Source: Clavibacter michiganensis (GTDB lineage: Bacteria; Actinomycetota; Actinomycetes; Actinomycetales; Microbacteriaceae). From it: a stretch of DNA of 64,000 nt. Both the position numbers and the translations under genes were made by a program. The stretch covers positions 186,001-250,000 of the forward strand of contig NZ_CP080437.1 of assembly GCF_021216655.1 (NCBI RefSeq), given 5' to 3'. Below are positions 48,932 to 57,615 of the stretch, one piece after another. Below the pieces are notes generated by a model, which ran no database searches, had not been told where the DNA came from, and worked only from the letters and a program-made list of their open reading frames with translations. How positions within the stretch are numbered: position 1 is the first letter of the stretch; each line of letters starts with the position of its first letter.

Positions 48932-50086
48932 GTGCGCACAGCCCTCATCGGGGTGGTGCTCCTCGTCGTCGGCGCCGTCGCCGTGGCCACCGGAGCACTC
49001 CCGCTCGACGACCTCGGCGTCCTCTACGAGCGGGTCTGGCCGATCCTCCTCTTCGTGGTCGCCATCACGGTGGTCACCGAGCTGGCCAGCGAGGCGGGGC
49101 TCTTCACCTGGATCGCCGAGCGCGCCGCGGGCCTCGGGCGCGGACGCACGTGGGCGCTCTGGCTCGCCACCGTCGTGCTCGCCTGCCTCTGCACGATCTT
49201 CTTGTCGCTCGACACGACCGCGGTGCTGCTCACTCCCGTGGTCGTCGTGCTCGCCCGGCACTGCGGGCTGCCGCCGCTCCCGTTCGCGCTCACGACGGTG
49301 TGGCTCGCGAACACCGCGTCGCTGCTGCTGCCCGTCTCCAACCTGACGAACCTGCTCGCGGAGCACGAGCTCGGCGGCCTCGGCCCGGCCGGGTTCGCGG
49401 CGCTCACGGTCGCGCCCGCGCTCGTGGCCATCGCGGTGCCCGTGCTCGCGATCCTCGTGATCCACCGCAAGGACCTCTTCACGCTCTACGAGGTCGGGCC
49501 GCCGACCGCGCCGACCGACCGCGTGCTGCTCGTGGGCAGCGCCGTGGTGGTGGGGCTGCTCGTGCCGGCGCTCGTCTCCGGCGTCGAGGTCTGGATCCCC
49601 GCGCTCGCCGCGGCCGTGGTGCTCGCGATCCTCACGGCCGTCCGCCGCCCGCGCGTGCTGCGGCTCGGGCTCCTGCCGTGGCAGCTCGTGGTGTTCGCCT
49701 CTGGCCTCTTCATCGTGATGGAGGCCGCGCAGTCGCTCGGGCTCACCGCCGTCATGGCCGCGATCTCGGGCCAAGGACAGGACGCGGCCGCGCTGTTCCG
49801 GCTGGCGGGCGTCGCGACGCTCAGCGCCAACGCCGTCGACAACCTGCCGGCGTACCTCGCGCTCGAGCCCGTCGCCGGATCCCCGGAGCGCCTCGTCGCG
49901 ATCCTCGTGGGCGTCAACGCGGGCCCGCTGATCACGCCGTGGGCCTCGCTCGCGACCCTGCTCTGGCACGAGCGGCTCGTGAGCATGGGCGTTCACATCA
50001 AGTGGTCGCGCTACATGCTGCTGGGGCTCGTGGTCGCCCCCCTCACGGTCGGCCTCGCGATGCTCGCCTTCGTCCTCACGCGCTGA
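48932..50086 (+). CDS. SLC13 / ArsB-like permease
   Basis: A 384-residue membrane protein with about ten helices in the ion-transporter superfamily layout. LSLDTTAVLLTPVVVVLAR and ANTASLLLPVSNLTNLL form the first inverted-repeat hairpin region, and LSANAVDNLPAYLAL with VGVNAGPLITPWASLATLLW the second. The patterns are those of ArsB and CitM relatives. There is no arsR or arsC nearby, so arsenite transport is only one possibility. The start is a GTG at 48932. Confidence 0.82.
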   Translation: MRTALIGVVLLVVGAVAVATGALPLDDLGVLYERVWPILLFVVAITVVTELASEAGLFTWIAERAAGLGRGRTWALWLATVVLACLCTIFLSLDTTAVLLTPVVVVLARHCGLPPLPFALTTVWLANTASLLLPVSNLTNLLAEHELGGLGPAGFAALTVAPALVAIAVPVLAILVIHRKDLFTLYEVGPPTAPTDRVLLVGSAVVVGLLVPALVSGVEVWIPALAAAVVLAILTAVRRPRVLRLGLLPWQLVVFASGLFIVMEAAQSLGLTAVMAAISGQGQDAAALFRLAGVATLSANAVDNLPAYLALEPVAGSPERLVAILVGVNAGPLITPWASLATLLWHERLVSMGVHIKWSRYMLLGLVVAPLTVGLAMLAFVLTR

Positions 50087-50120
50087 TCAGGCCCCGGGAC
50101 CTGTCAGGCCGCTGGCAGTC

Positions 50121-50152
50121 TGACCGATCGTGCAGGGACTGACCGATCGGTC
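50121..50152. promoter_or_regulatory. Putative TetR operator
   Basis: TGACCGATCG occurs at 50121-50130 and again at 50140-50149, where it continues to give the perfect 12-bp palindrome GACCGATCGGTC (50141-50152). It sits just upstream of the -10 box TAGGCT (50157-50162), which ends six bases before the GTG of the TetR gene. Autorepression is the natural reading. Confidence 0.65.
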
Positions 50153-50168
50153 GACATAGGCTCTCCGC

Positions 50169-50747
50169 GTGACCCGATCCCCCCGCGCCTCCGCCGGCGA
50201 CGAGCTCCGCACCATCGCCGCGGCGCGCTTCGCCCGTGACGGGTTCCAGGCGACCTCGCTGCAGCAGATCGCGGACGAGGCGGGCTACTCGAAGTCGAGC
50301 GTGCTCTACCACTTCGCCTCCAAGGAGGCCTTGCTCGACGCCCTCCTCGAGTCGACGATCGACGCGCTCGCCGAGATCATCGTCCGCGCCGACTCCATCC
50401 GCGGGGACGAGGAGGCGCGGCGCCAGTTCGTCGAGCGCTTCATCGACTTCCTCCTGCTGCACCGGCACGAGGTAGCCCTCTTCATCACGCAGGGCCGCTC
50501 GCTCGGGCACCTCGCCGTCATCGAGCGGGCCAACGACCTCGTGCGCGCGCTCGGCGAGACCGCGGGCGCGCTCGACAGCACGCTCGACCAGCTGCGCTTC
50601 GGCGTGGCGCTCGGCGGCGCGGCGTACATCCTCGCCGCGAGCGACGACTGGTCCACCAACGAGCCGCTGCCCGACGACGAGATCAGGGCTGCTCTCGTCG
50701 TGGTCGTGGGGGAGCTCCTCGCCCCCCTCGGCACCCGCTCCGCCTGA
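50169..50747 (+). CDS. TetR family regulator of the MMPL/YhgE operon
   Basis: A 192-residue repressor. The helix-turn-helix reads IAAARFARDGFQATSLQQIADEAGYSK and SSVLYHFASKEALLDALL (residues about 14-60). The helical C-terminal domain probably binds a hydrophobic ligand. It is followed 46 bp later by the MMPL gene on the same strand, so it likely controls its own operon. The GTG start has a leaderless promoter with a palindrome upstream. Confidence 0.88.
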   Translation: MTRSPRASAGDELRTIAAARFARDGFQATSLQQIADEAGYSKSSVLYHFASKEALLDALLESTIDALAEIIVRADSIRGDEEARRQFVERFIDFLLLHRHEVALFITQGRSLGHLAVIERANDLVRALGETAGALDSTLDQLRFGVALGGAAYILAASDDWSTNEPLPDDEIRAALVVVVGELLAPLGTRSA

Positions 50748-50793
50748 TCCCGCTCCGCCCCCGCACGTCCCACGCAAGGAGAGCCACCAGCCC

Positions 50794-53742
50794 ATGGCCA
50801 CGCTTCTGTACCGGCTCGGCCGGATCTCGTTCCTCCACCCGTGGCGCGTCGTCGCCGCGTGGATCCTCGTCCTCGGCATCCTGCTGGGCGGCGGCCTCGC
50901 GCTCGGCGGCAAGACCCAGGAGTCGTTCTCGATCCCGGGCACCGAGTCGCAGGAGGCCATCGACCGGCTCGCCGCCGTGTTCCCGCAGGCCGCGGGCGCG
51001 AGCGCGCAGATCGTGACCGAGGCACCGGCCGGCGAGAAGGTCACCGACGACGGCCCGAAGGCCGCCATCGAGGCCACCGCGACGGCGGCGGGCGAGGTGC
51101 AGGGCGTCGCGACGGCGCTGTCCCCGTTCTCCGAGTACGCGACCGACGCGGTCTCCGACGACGGCACCGTGGCGATCACGACCGTGCAGTTCTCCGGCCA
51201 GAGCGACCAGGTGACGACCGCGACGCTCGACGCGCTGAAGGAGTCGGCGCAGGCGGCGGAGGACGCGGGGCTGACGGTCTCGTTCGGCGGCCAGGTGTTC
51301 CAGGACGTGCACTACGGCGTCACCGTGACCGAGGCGTTCGGCGTGCTGTTCGCGGGACTCGTGCTCGTGCTCACGTTCGGGTCGATGCTCGCGGCCGGCC
51401 TGCCGCTCATCGGCGCGCTCGTCGGCGTCGCGGCCTCGGCGGGCGCGCTCATGGCCGCCTCGAGGTTCGTCACGGTGTCGAGCGCGTCGCCGCTGCTCGC
51501 CGTGATGATCGGCCTCGCGGTCGGCATCGACTACGCCCTCTTCATCCTGATGCGGCACCGCACGCAGCTCGCGAACGGCATGCCCGTCGAGCGCTCGGCG
51601 GCGACCGCGGTGGCCACCGCCGGCAGCGCCGTGATCTTCGCGGGTGTGACGGTGATCATCGCGCTGCTCGGGCTGCTCGTGGTGCAGATCCCGTTCCTCA
51701 CGGTGATGGGCCTCGGCGCGGCGTTCGCGGTGCTGCTCGCGATGGGCGTCGCGACGACGCTGCTGCCCGCGATGCTCGGCTTCGCGGGGGAGCGGCTCCG
51801 GCCGAAGGAGGGCTCGCGGGCCGCCCGCCGCGCGAAGGCCCAGGCCGAGGGGACGCAGCGCACGCTCGGCGCTCGCTGGGTCAAGATCGTCACGAAGGTG
51901 CCGATCATCCCCGTCGTGATCGTCGTCGGCATCGCCGGTCTCCTCGCCGTGCCCGCGTCGCAGCTGCAGCTGGGGCTGCCGAGCGGGGCGACCGAGCCCG
52001 CCGGATCGACCAGCCGCGTCGCGTACGACACCGTCTCGGACGCGTTCGGCCCCGGCCACAACGGCCCGCTCGTCGTGCTGGTCGACATCACGCAGACCAC
52101 CGACCCGATCGGGGTGCTCGGGAAGATCGGCGACGAGATCCGCGGGCTCGACGACGTGGCCTTCGTCGGCACCGGCACGCCGAACCCGTCGGTGGACACC
52201 GCGATCATCCAGGTCGTGCCGGACAGCCCGCCCGAGTCGGCGGAGACCACGGCCCTCATGCAGTCGATCCGCGACCTCGCGCCCGGCCTGCACGACCGCT
52301 ACGACACGCGCGTCTCCGTCACGGGCACCACGGCCGTGCAGAACGACATCTCGCAGCGGCTCGACCAGGCGCTCGTGCCGTTCGGCATCGTGGTGGTGGG
52401 GCTGTCGATCCTCCTGCTGATGATCGTGTTCCGCTCGATCTTCGTGCCCGTGAAGGCCGCGATCGGCTTCCTGCTGAGCGTCGTCGTGTCGTTCGGCACC
52501 GTCGTGCTGATCTTCCAGCAGGGCCTCTTCGCGGACGCGCTCGGCGTGACGCCCGGCCCGATCCTCAGCTTCATGCCGATCCTGCTCATGGCGATCCTGT
52601 TCGGCCTCGCCATGGACTACGAGGTGTTCCTCGTCTCCGGCATGCGCGAGGACTTCGTGCACCACGGGGACGCCAAGCGCGCGATCGTCACGGGCTTCTC
52701 GGGCGCCGCGCGGGTCGTCACGGCAGCCGCGCTCATCATGTTCTTCGTCTTCGCGGCGTTCGTGCCGGAGGGCGCGGGCGTCATCAAGACCATCGCGCTC
52801 GGCCTCGCGGTCGGCATCTTCTTCGACGCGTTCCTCGTGCGCATGACCCTGGTGCCCGCCGCCATGGCGCTGCTCGGGAAGCGGGCGTGGTGGATCCCGC
52901 GCTGGCTCGACCGCATCCTCCCGGACGTCGACATCGAGGGCGAGGGCCTCCGCGAGCACCAGGACGACGTCGACTGGGCCCACGCGTCCGGTGCCGCCGT
53001 CGCGGCCGAGCGGCTCGTCGTGGGCGTGCCGGGGCGCAGGCTCCAGCCCGTCGACCTGAGCGCACCCGCCGGATCCCTCGTGCTCGTCGAGGGCGCGGTG
53101 GCCGACCGACGCCTCCTCGGCGCCACGCTGGGAGCCCGGCTCGCGCCCCTGTCCGGTCGCGCGCACGTCGCCGGCCACCCGCTGGCCTCCGAGGCGGGCC
53201 GCGTGCTCACGAGCGTCGCGATGGCCGACCTCGGCCGCGTCGACCGGGTCGACTCCGGCGTCACCGTGGGCGACCTGCTGGCCGAGCGCATCGATCTGTC
53301 CGAGCCGATGGGACGCCGCCCGGGCGCCCGGGCGCGCCAGGCCGAGTGGCTCGGCCGGATCGACCAGGCGGCCGACGCCGCGGGAGCCCGGCGCATCGGC
53401 GCCGACGACCCCGTGGGATCGCTCCTGCCGCTCGAGCGCGCCATCGCCCTGACCGCCGTCGCCGCCGCGGGTCGTGCGCCCGTGCTCGTGCTCGACGTGG
53501 TGGATCCGTTCCCGGACGCCGCCGCCGAGCGCGCGTTCCTCGCCGCCCTGCCCGCGCTCGTCCACGAGAGCACGACCGTCCTGCTGGGCGCGCCGTGGTT
53601 CCCGGACGAGCACGGGATCCCCGGCAGGCCCACCCTGCGCCTCCGCCTCTCCGCGGACGACGCGCCCGCTCCCGCTCCCGACGCCGTCGAGCGCCCCGAC
53701 ATCGACCAGCCCGTCACGACCGGCAAGGAGACCCGCCGATGA
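50794..53742 (+). CDS. MMPL/RND transporter with C-terminal ABC-ATPase-like extension
   Basis: A 982-residue protein. Residues 1-715 are a complete MMPL transporter: helix 1, an extracytoplasmic domain, five helices with GIDYALFILMRHR, a second extracytoplasmic domain, and five helices with AMDYEVFLVSGMREDF. The Asp-Tyr pairs are the proton relay of the family. Residues about 725-960 are extra and resemble a degenerate ABC ATPase: LVVGVPGRRL, a Walker-A-like position without GKS/T (VEGAVADRRLLG), LLPLERAIALTAV in place of LSGGQ, and VLVLDVVDP as a Walker B lacking the catalytic Glu. The gene overlaps the YhgE start by four bases. Likely export of lipids or a toxic compound. Confidence 0.85.
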   Translation: MATLLYRLGRISFLHPWRVVAAWILVLGILLGGGLALGGKTQESFSIPGTESQEAIDRLAAVFPQAAGASAQIVTEAPAGEKVTDDGPKAAIEATATAAGEVQGVATALSPFSEYATDAVSDDGTVAITTVQFSGQSDQVTTATLDALKESAQAAEDAGLTVSFGGQVFQDVHYGVTVTEAFGVLFAGLVLVLTFGSMLAAGLPLIGALVGVAASAGALMAASRFVTVSSASPLLAVMIGLAVGIDYALFILMRHRTQLANGMPVERSAATAVATAGSAVIFAGVTVIIALLGLLVVQIPFLTVMGLGAAFAVLLAMGVATTLLPAMLGFAGERLRPKEGSRAARRAKAQAEGTQRTLGARWVKIVTKVPIIPVVIVVGIAGLLAVPASQLQLGLPSGATEPAGSTSRVAYDTVSDAFGPGHNGPLVVLVDITQTTDPIGVLGKIGDEIRGLDDVAFVGTGTPNPSVDTAIIQVVPDSPPESAETTALMQSIRDLAPGLHDRYDTRVSVTGTTAVQNDISQRLDQALVPFGIVVVGLSILLLMIVFRSIFVPVKAAIGFLLSVVVSFGTVVLIFQQGLFADALGVTPGPILSFMPILLMAILFGLAMDYEVFLVSGMREDFVHHGDAKRAIVTGFSGAARVVTAAALIMFFVFAAFVPEGAGVIKTIALGLAVGIFFDAFLVRMTLVPAAMALLGKRAWWIPRWLDRILPDVDIEGEGLREHQDDVDWAHASGAAVAAERLVVGVPGRRLQPVDLSAPAGSLVLVEGAVADRRLLGATLGARLAPLSGRAHVAGHPLASEAGRVLTSVAMADLGRVDRVDSGVTVGDLLAERIDLSEPMGRRPGARARQAEWLGRIDQAADAAGARRIGADDPVGSLLPLERAIALTAVAAAGRAPVLVLDVVDPFPDAAAERAFLAALPALVHESTTVLLGAPWFPDEHGIPGRPTLRLRLSADDAPAPAPDAVERPDIDQPVTTGKETRR

Positions 53743-55634
53743 CCACACGCTCCGCACGCAGACGGCTCGCCGTCGCCCTCGTCGCGATAGTGCCCCTCGC
53801 GGTCGCCGGCCTCTTCATCGGCTCGCTCTCGGACGTCGCGAAGGGCGTCGAGCGGGTGCCCGCCGCCATCGTCAACCAGGACGAGATCGTGCAGCAGAAG
53901 GCGGCGGACGGCACCGAGTCGCCCGTGCTCGCCGGCCGCCTGCTCGTCACGCAGCTGACCAGCGACGACAACCAGGCCTTCGACTGGACCATCACCAACG
54001 CCGACGAGGCCCAGAGGATGCTCGACGATGGCGAGGTCTACGCGGTGCTCACGGTGCCGAAGGACTTCTCGTCCTCGATCGTGTCGCTGTCGACGGACGC
54101 CCCGAAGCGCGCCGAGATCAGCGTGAAGACGGACGACGCGCACGGCTACCTGACGGGCGCGGCCACGCAGGCCGTCGGCGTCGGCATGACGAGCGTGTTC
54201 GGCAACGCGATCACCTCGCAGTTCGTCTCCGGCATCTACACGACGTTCGGCGGCCTCGAGGGCTCGCTCACCGATGCCGGTGCCGGCGCCGACAAGCTGG
54301 CCGACGGGGCCACGCAGCTCTCCGCGGGGGCGACGACGCTCGGCGACGGGATCACGCAGCTCGGCGACGGCGTCGGGCAGTCGCAGCAGGGTGCGTCGAA
54401 GCTCGCGGACGGCCTCGGCACGTACACGGGCGGCGTCTCGCAGCTCTCCTCCGGGCTCGACCGGCTGCAGACCGGGGCCGCCGGCCTCTCGCAGGTCTCC
54501 GACGGCGTCGGGCAGTACGCGGGCGGGGCCGGCCAGATCGCGGCGCAGGTGGCCGGGCTCCGGCAGCAGCTCGCCGCGAACCCGCAGAGCGCGCCCATCG
54601 CGGCGCAGCTCGAGCCGCTCGAGCAGGGGCTCGACCAGTACGCGGCGCAGGGGCAGGCCCTCGCGACGCAGGCGGCGGCAGGGATCCAGGGCGTGCAGCA
54701 GGGCATCGGCCAGAGCGCGTCCGGCGCCTCGCAGCTCGCGGCCAACGGCGGGGCCCTCGTCACCGGCGCCCGTCAGCTGAGCGACGGCCTCGGCCAGCTG
54801 CGCACCGGCACGACGGCGGCGGCGACGGGCGCGGGCGACCTCGCCACGGGCGCCGACGGGCTGGCGTCCGGCGCGACCGAGCTCGGCACCGGGCTCACGC
54901 AGGGCGCGGAGCAGATCCCGTCGCTCGACGCCGACCAGGCGTCCCAGGCGTCGGGCGTCGTAGCGGATCCGGTCGGCCTCACCGTCGAGCGCGAGAACGA
55001 GATCGGCAGCCCGGGCGACGCGATCGCCGCGATCTTCGTGCCGATCGGCCTCTGGCTCGGCGCGTTCGCGACCTTCCTCGTGCTGCGCCCGGCCGCTCGT
55101 CGCCTGCTCGCGTCCTCGGCCGCGACCGGCCGCGTGATGGGGCGCGTGCTCGCGCGCGCCGCCCTCATCGCGCTCGCCCAGGTGGTGCTGCTCGTCGCCC
55201 TCGTGCACGCCGCGCTCGGGCTGTCCCTCGCGCTGCTGCCGGCCACCCTCGGGTTCGCCGCCGTGACCGCGGCGGCCTTCACGGCGATCCACTACCTGCT
55301 CCGGCAGGCGTTCGGGCGCGCGGGGCTCGTGGCGTCGCTGATCCTGCTGGCCATCCAGGCCGCGGCGATGGGCGGCGTGATCCCGCTGCAGCTCGTCGCC
55401 GCGCCGTTCCAGGCGATCAGCCCGTTCCTGCCGCTCACCTACGCGGCGTCGGGCATGCAGGCGATCATCGCCGGCGGCGCCCCGGGCGTGGCATGGGGCT
55501 CGGCGGGCGTGCTCGCGGTGTTCCTGCTGCTCAGCCTCGCCGTGTCGTACCTCGTGACGCGGCGCTCGCGCCGGGCGAAGAGCCTCGGGCTCGTTCCCGG
55601 CACGGCGCCGTCCTCGGTCGCCGTCGCCGTCTGA
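53739..55634 (+). CDS. YhgE/Pip family membrane protein
   Basis: A 631-residue protein with one N-terminal membrane helix, a long extracytoplasmic region, and five to six C-terminal helices of the ABC-2 permease type. The region from about 180 to 400 is a run of imperfect repeats with patterns like GADKLADGATQLSAG and GLDRLQTGAAGL, the Pip repeats expected to form an extended helical structure. Homologues include the phage infection protein of lactococci and exporters linked to type VII-like secretion. AAGGAG precedes the ATG, which overlaps the MMPL stop. Confidence 0.86.
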   Translation: MTTRSARRRLAVALVAIVPLAVAGLFIGSLSDVAKGVERVPAAIVNQDEIVQQKAADGTESPVLAGRLLVTQLTSDDNQAFDWTITNADEAQRMLDDGEVYAVLTVPKDFSSSIVSLSTDAPKRAEISVKTDDAHGYLTGAATQAVGVGMTSVFGNAITSQFVSGIYTTFGGLEGSLTDAGAGADKLADGATQLSAGATTLGDGITQLGDGVGQSQQGASKLADGLGTYTGGVSQLSSGLDRLQTGAAGLSQVSDGVGQYAGGAGQIAAQVAGLRQQLAANPQSAPIAAQLEPLEQGLDQYAAQGQALATQAAAGIQGVQQGIGQSASGASQLAANGGALVTGARQLSDGLGQLRTGTTAAATGAGDLATGADGLASGATELGTGLTQGAEQIPSLDADQASQASGVVADPVGLTVERENEIGSPGDAIAAIFVPIGLWLGAFATFLVLRPAARRLLASSAATGRVMGRVLARAALIALAQVVLLVALVHAALGLSLALLPATLGFAAVTAAAFTAIHYLLRQAFGRAGLVASLILLAIQAAAMGGVIPLQLVAAPFQAISPFLPLTYAASGMQAIIAGGAPGVAWGSAGVLAVFLLLSLAVSYLVTRRSRRAKSLGLVPGTAPSSVAVAV

Positions 55635-55724
55635 CGATGCGCCCCGGCGGCCGCGCCTCGACGGCCGGTCGCCGGGCGGGTCATGCACAGCGTGTCCCGA
55701 GCGCGCTGCTGTGCCCGTACTCTG

Positions 55725-55741
55725 CTGAGAACCATTCTCAG
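55725..55741. promoter_or_regulatory. Fur/Zur-family-like operator
   Basis: CTGAGAAccaTTCTCAG is a perfect 7-bp inverted repeat with a 3-nt spacer. Its core TGAGAACCATTCTCA follows the TGAnAATnnTTnTCA layout of actinobacterial Zur boxes closely. It begins one base after a TACTCT -10 box (55718-55723) and ends 12 bp before the ATG, so a bound repressor would block transcription initiation. Confidence 0.62.
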
Positions 55742-55753
55742 AAAGCGGGCACC

Positions 55754-57064
55754 ATGCGCATCCCCTCCCTCCTCGCCGCCGGCGTCGCCGCCCTCGGCCT
55801 CCTCGCGGGCTCGCTCGCGGCGCCCGCCCCCGCAGCGGAGGCCGCCCCACGCGCCCGCTGGCTGCTCGTGGCCGACCCCACCGCGCGCGCCGTCTCGGTC
55901 GCCGACGCCTCGACCGGGCGCATCACGGGCGCGCTGCCCGGCGCCGTCCTCGGCACGCACGCGGGCGTGATCCAGATGGGCCACGGCCGCGTGGCCTTCG
56001 TCGGCGAGGCCGGGCCGCGGCTCGACGTGGTCGACATCGGATCGTCGGGCGTCCCGCGCATCGCCTCATCCACGCCGATCCCCGCGGTCGCCGGCGCGTG
56101 GACGCGGGCCGGATGGATCTCGGACGACCCCGGTCACCGCTTCGTCGCGGTCGGCTCGGACATCGACGGATCCACCACGCAGCAGGTCACGATCGTCGAC
56201 ACCCGCAGGCAGCTGGCGCGCACCGCGACCATCCGCACGAGCGAGGTGACCCTCGCCACGACGGGGGAGCGCGGCACCGAGGAGATGGAGACGTTCCTCG
56301 TCGGATCGCCGCTCCGGCTCGTCGTGACCGCGGGCGGGCGCCTCGACTCCTACGACGTGTCGGCGATCCTCGGCGGCGACACCGCGCCGGCGCCCGTGGC
56401 GACGACCCCGCTCGGCGCGTACCCGCACGGCCCGGTGGCGGACGCGCGCGGCACGGTGATCGGCTCGACGCTGCACGACGGGATCGAGACGGTGCCGCTC
56501 ACCCGCGGCGGCTTCGGCACCTCCGTCTCCCGGGCCTACCCCGAGCCCGCCGTGCAGAGCTACCGCCCGCGCATGGCGCCCGACGGCGAGACGGCCGTGG
56601 GCACGCAGACCGGCACGGGGCCGGGGGCGCCCACGCTGCTGACGTCGTCGTCGATGCACGGCGCGGGCGTCGCGAGCGTCGCGCTCGGCTCCGGCGCGTC
56701 GACGCGCGCGGTCGTCACGCCCGGCTACGCGGCCGCGGTCGTGACGGCCGGCGGCGTGGACACGCTGTCCCTCGTCGCCCGCGGCGGCGCCGGCCTGTAC
56801 GACGGCGCGGTCACGTCGGTGCGGCTGCCGGCGCTCGGGCAGTCGCCGGGTGCGGGCTCCGCCGCACGGTTCCTCGCTGCGTCCGACGACGGTTCCGAGC
56901 TGTTCCTGTCCCGCGCGGGCACGGGATCCGTCCTCGAGATCGACGTCTCCGGCACGACGGCGACGGTGCGCGGCACCATCGCCGTGCCGTCCGCGCTCGC
57001 CGACGGCGGCTACCTCGCCACGGTGGATCCGCACCAGCGCCCCTACGACCTCAGCGGGCGCTGA
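55754..57064 (+). CDS. Secreted beta-propeller protein (AztD-like candidate)
   Basis: A 436-residue protein with a signal peptide (residues 1 to about 34, ending near APAAEAAPRA) and a mature domain made of repeated four-strand units, for example WLLVADPTARAVSVADASTG and GRVAFVGEAGPRLDVVDIG, as in seven- or eight-bladed propellers. The layout is similar to the zinc metallochaperone AztD. Scattered His residues could bind metal, but the AztD His-rich motifs are not obvious. The Fur/Zur-like palindrome upstream suggests metal-controlled expression. AztD identity is inference; no aztABC genes are in the window. Confidence 0.6.
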   Translation: MRIPSLLAAGVAALGLLAGSLAAPAPAAEAAPRARWLLVADPTARAVSVADASTGRITGALPGAVLGTHAGVIQMGHGRVAFVGEAGPRLDVVDIGSSGVPRIASSTPIPAVAGAWTRAGWISDDPGHRFVAVGSDIDGSTTQQVTIVDTRRQLARTATIRTSEVTLATTGERGTEEMETFLVGSPLRLVVTAGGRLDSYDVSAILGGDTAPAPVATTPLGAYPHGPVADARGTVIGSTLHDGIETVPLTRGGFGTSVSRAYPEPAVQSYRPRMAPDGETAVGTQTGTGPGAPTLLTSSSMHGAGVASVALGSGASTRAVVTPGYAAAVVTAGGVDTLSLVARGGAGLYDGAVTSVRLPALGQSPGAGSAARFLAASDDGSELFLSRAGTGSVLEIDVSGTTATVRGTIAVPSALADGGYLATVDPHQRPYDLSGR

Positions 57065-57084
57065 CCGCGGGATCCATCCCCCGG

Positions 57085-57123
57085 ACGACGAGGGCCGCCC
57101 GGATGCCGGGCGGCCCTCGTCGT
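57085..57123. terminator. Hairpin terminator between converging genes
   Basis: A perfect 18-bp stem (57085-57102 with 57106-57123) with an ATG triloop lies between the beta-propeller gene and the converging monooxygenase gene and could terminate both. Confidence 0.85.
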
Positions 57124-57138
57124 GCGTCGTGCGCGCCG

Positions 57139-57441
57139 CTACAGCGCGAGCGCGATGCGCCCGCTGAACACGCGGGTGACGGGCGGCGCGGCCAGCACCT
57201 CGCCGAGGCGCGCGGCGCCCTCCGGCGTGGCGCGCCAGGCGACGTACGCGTCGTGGTCGGCGGTGGACGCCCACTGCTCCACGACGACCATGCGGGCGGG
57301 GTCGGCGTCGTCGACGAGGACCTCCAGGCCCTCGTTGCCCGCGAAGGCGCGCGTGGCCTGCAGGGTCTCGGCGAGGACGTCGGCGACGTCGGCCAGTCGG
57401 CTCTCGTCGACCTGGATCTCGAGGTGCACGGTGGTGCTCAT
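57139..57441 (-). CDS. Antibiotic biosynthesis monooxygenase (ABM) domain protein
   Basis: A 100-residue single ferredoxin-like domain of the ABM superfamily: VHLEIQVDESRLADV, then MVVVEQWASTADHDAYVAW as the conserved central strand and helix. Members include quinol monooxygenases and YgiN-type proteins. The specific reaction cannot be read from sequence. GGAGA precedes the ATG at 57441, which gives the typical length. Confidence 0.8.
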   Translation of the reverse strand: MSTTVHLEIQVDESRLADVADVLAETLQATRAFAGNEGLEVLVDDADPARMVVVEQWASTADHDAYVAWRATPEGAARLGEVLAAPPVTRVFSGRIALAL

Positions 57442-57615
57442 GGTGTCTCCGGTCCCGACGTCGGGCGGGCGGGGCCCGGCGCGACGTCGATCATGTGCGG
57501 GGACGTTCCCCTCCTCCATCCAACCGCGCGCGGCTGGACGGCAGTCCCGCCCTGCACGCGCGGGCGTGTCGGCACGGGCGGGGGACGCGGACGCCCGATC
57601 GGGACGTCCGGCGGA

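Noticed and set aside
48932..50086. An ars operon
   Set aside because: The permease resembles ArsB, but there is no arsR, arsC or arsenite-related gene nearby, so only a family-level call is made.
50683..53757. A 1024-codon minus-strand frame opposite the MMPL gene
   Set aside because: Its composition is dominated by Arg, Glu, Asp and His from reversed codons, there are no domains, and the plus strand has clear MMPL motifs.
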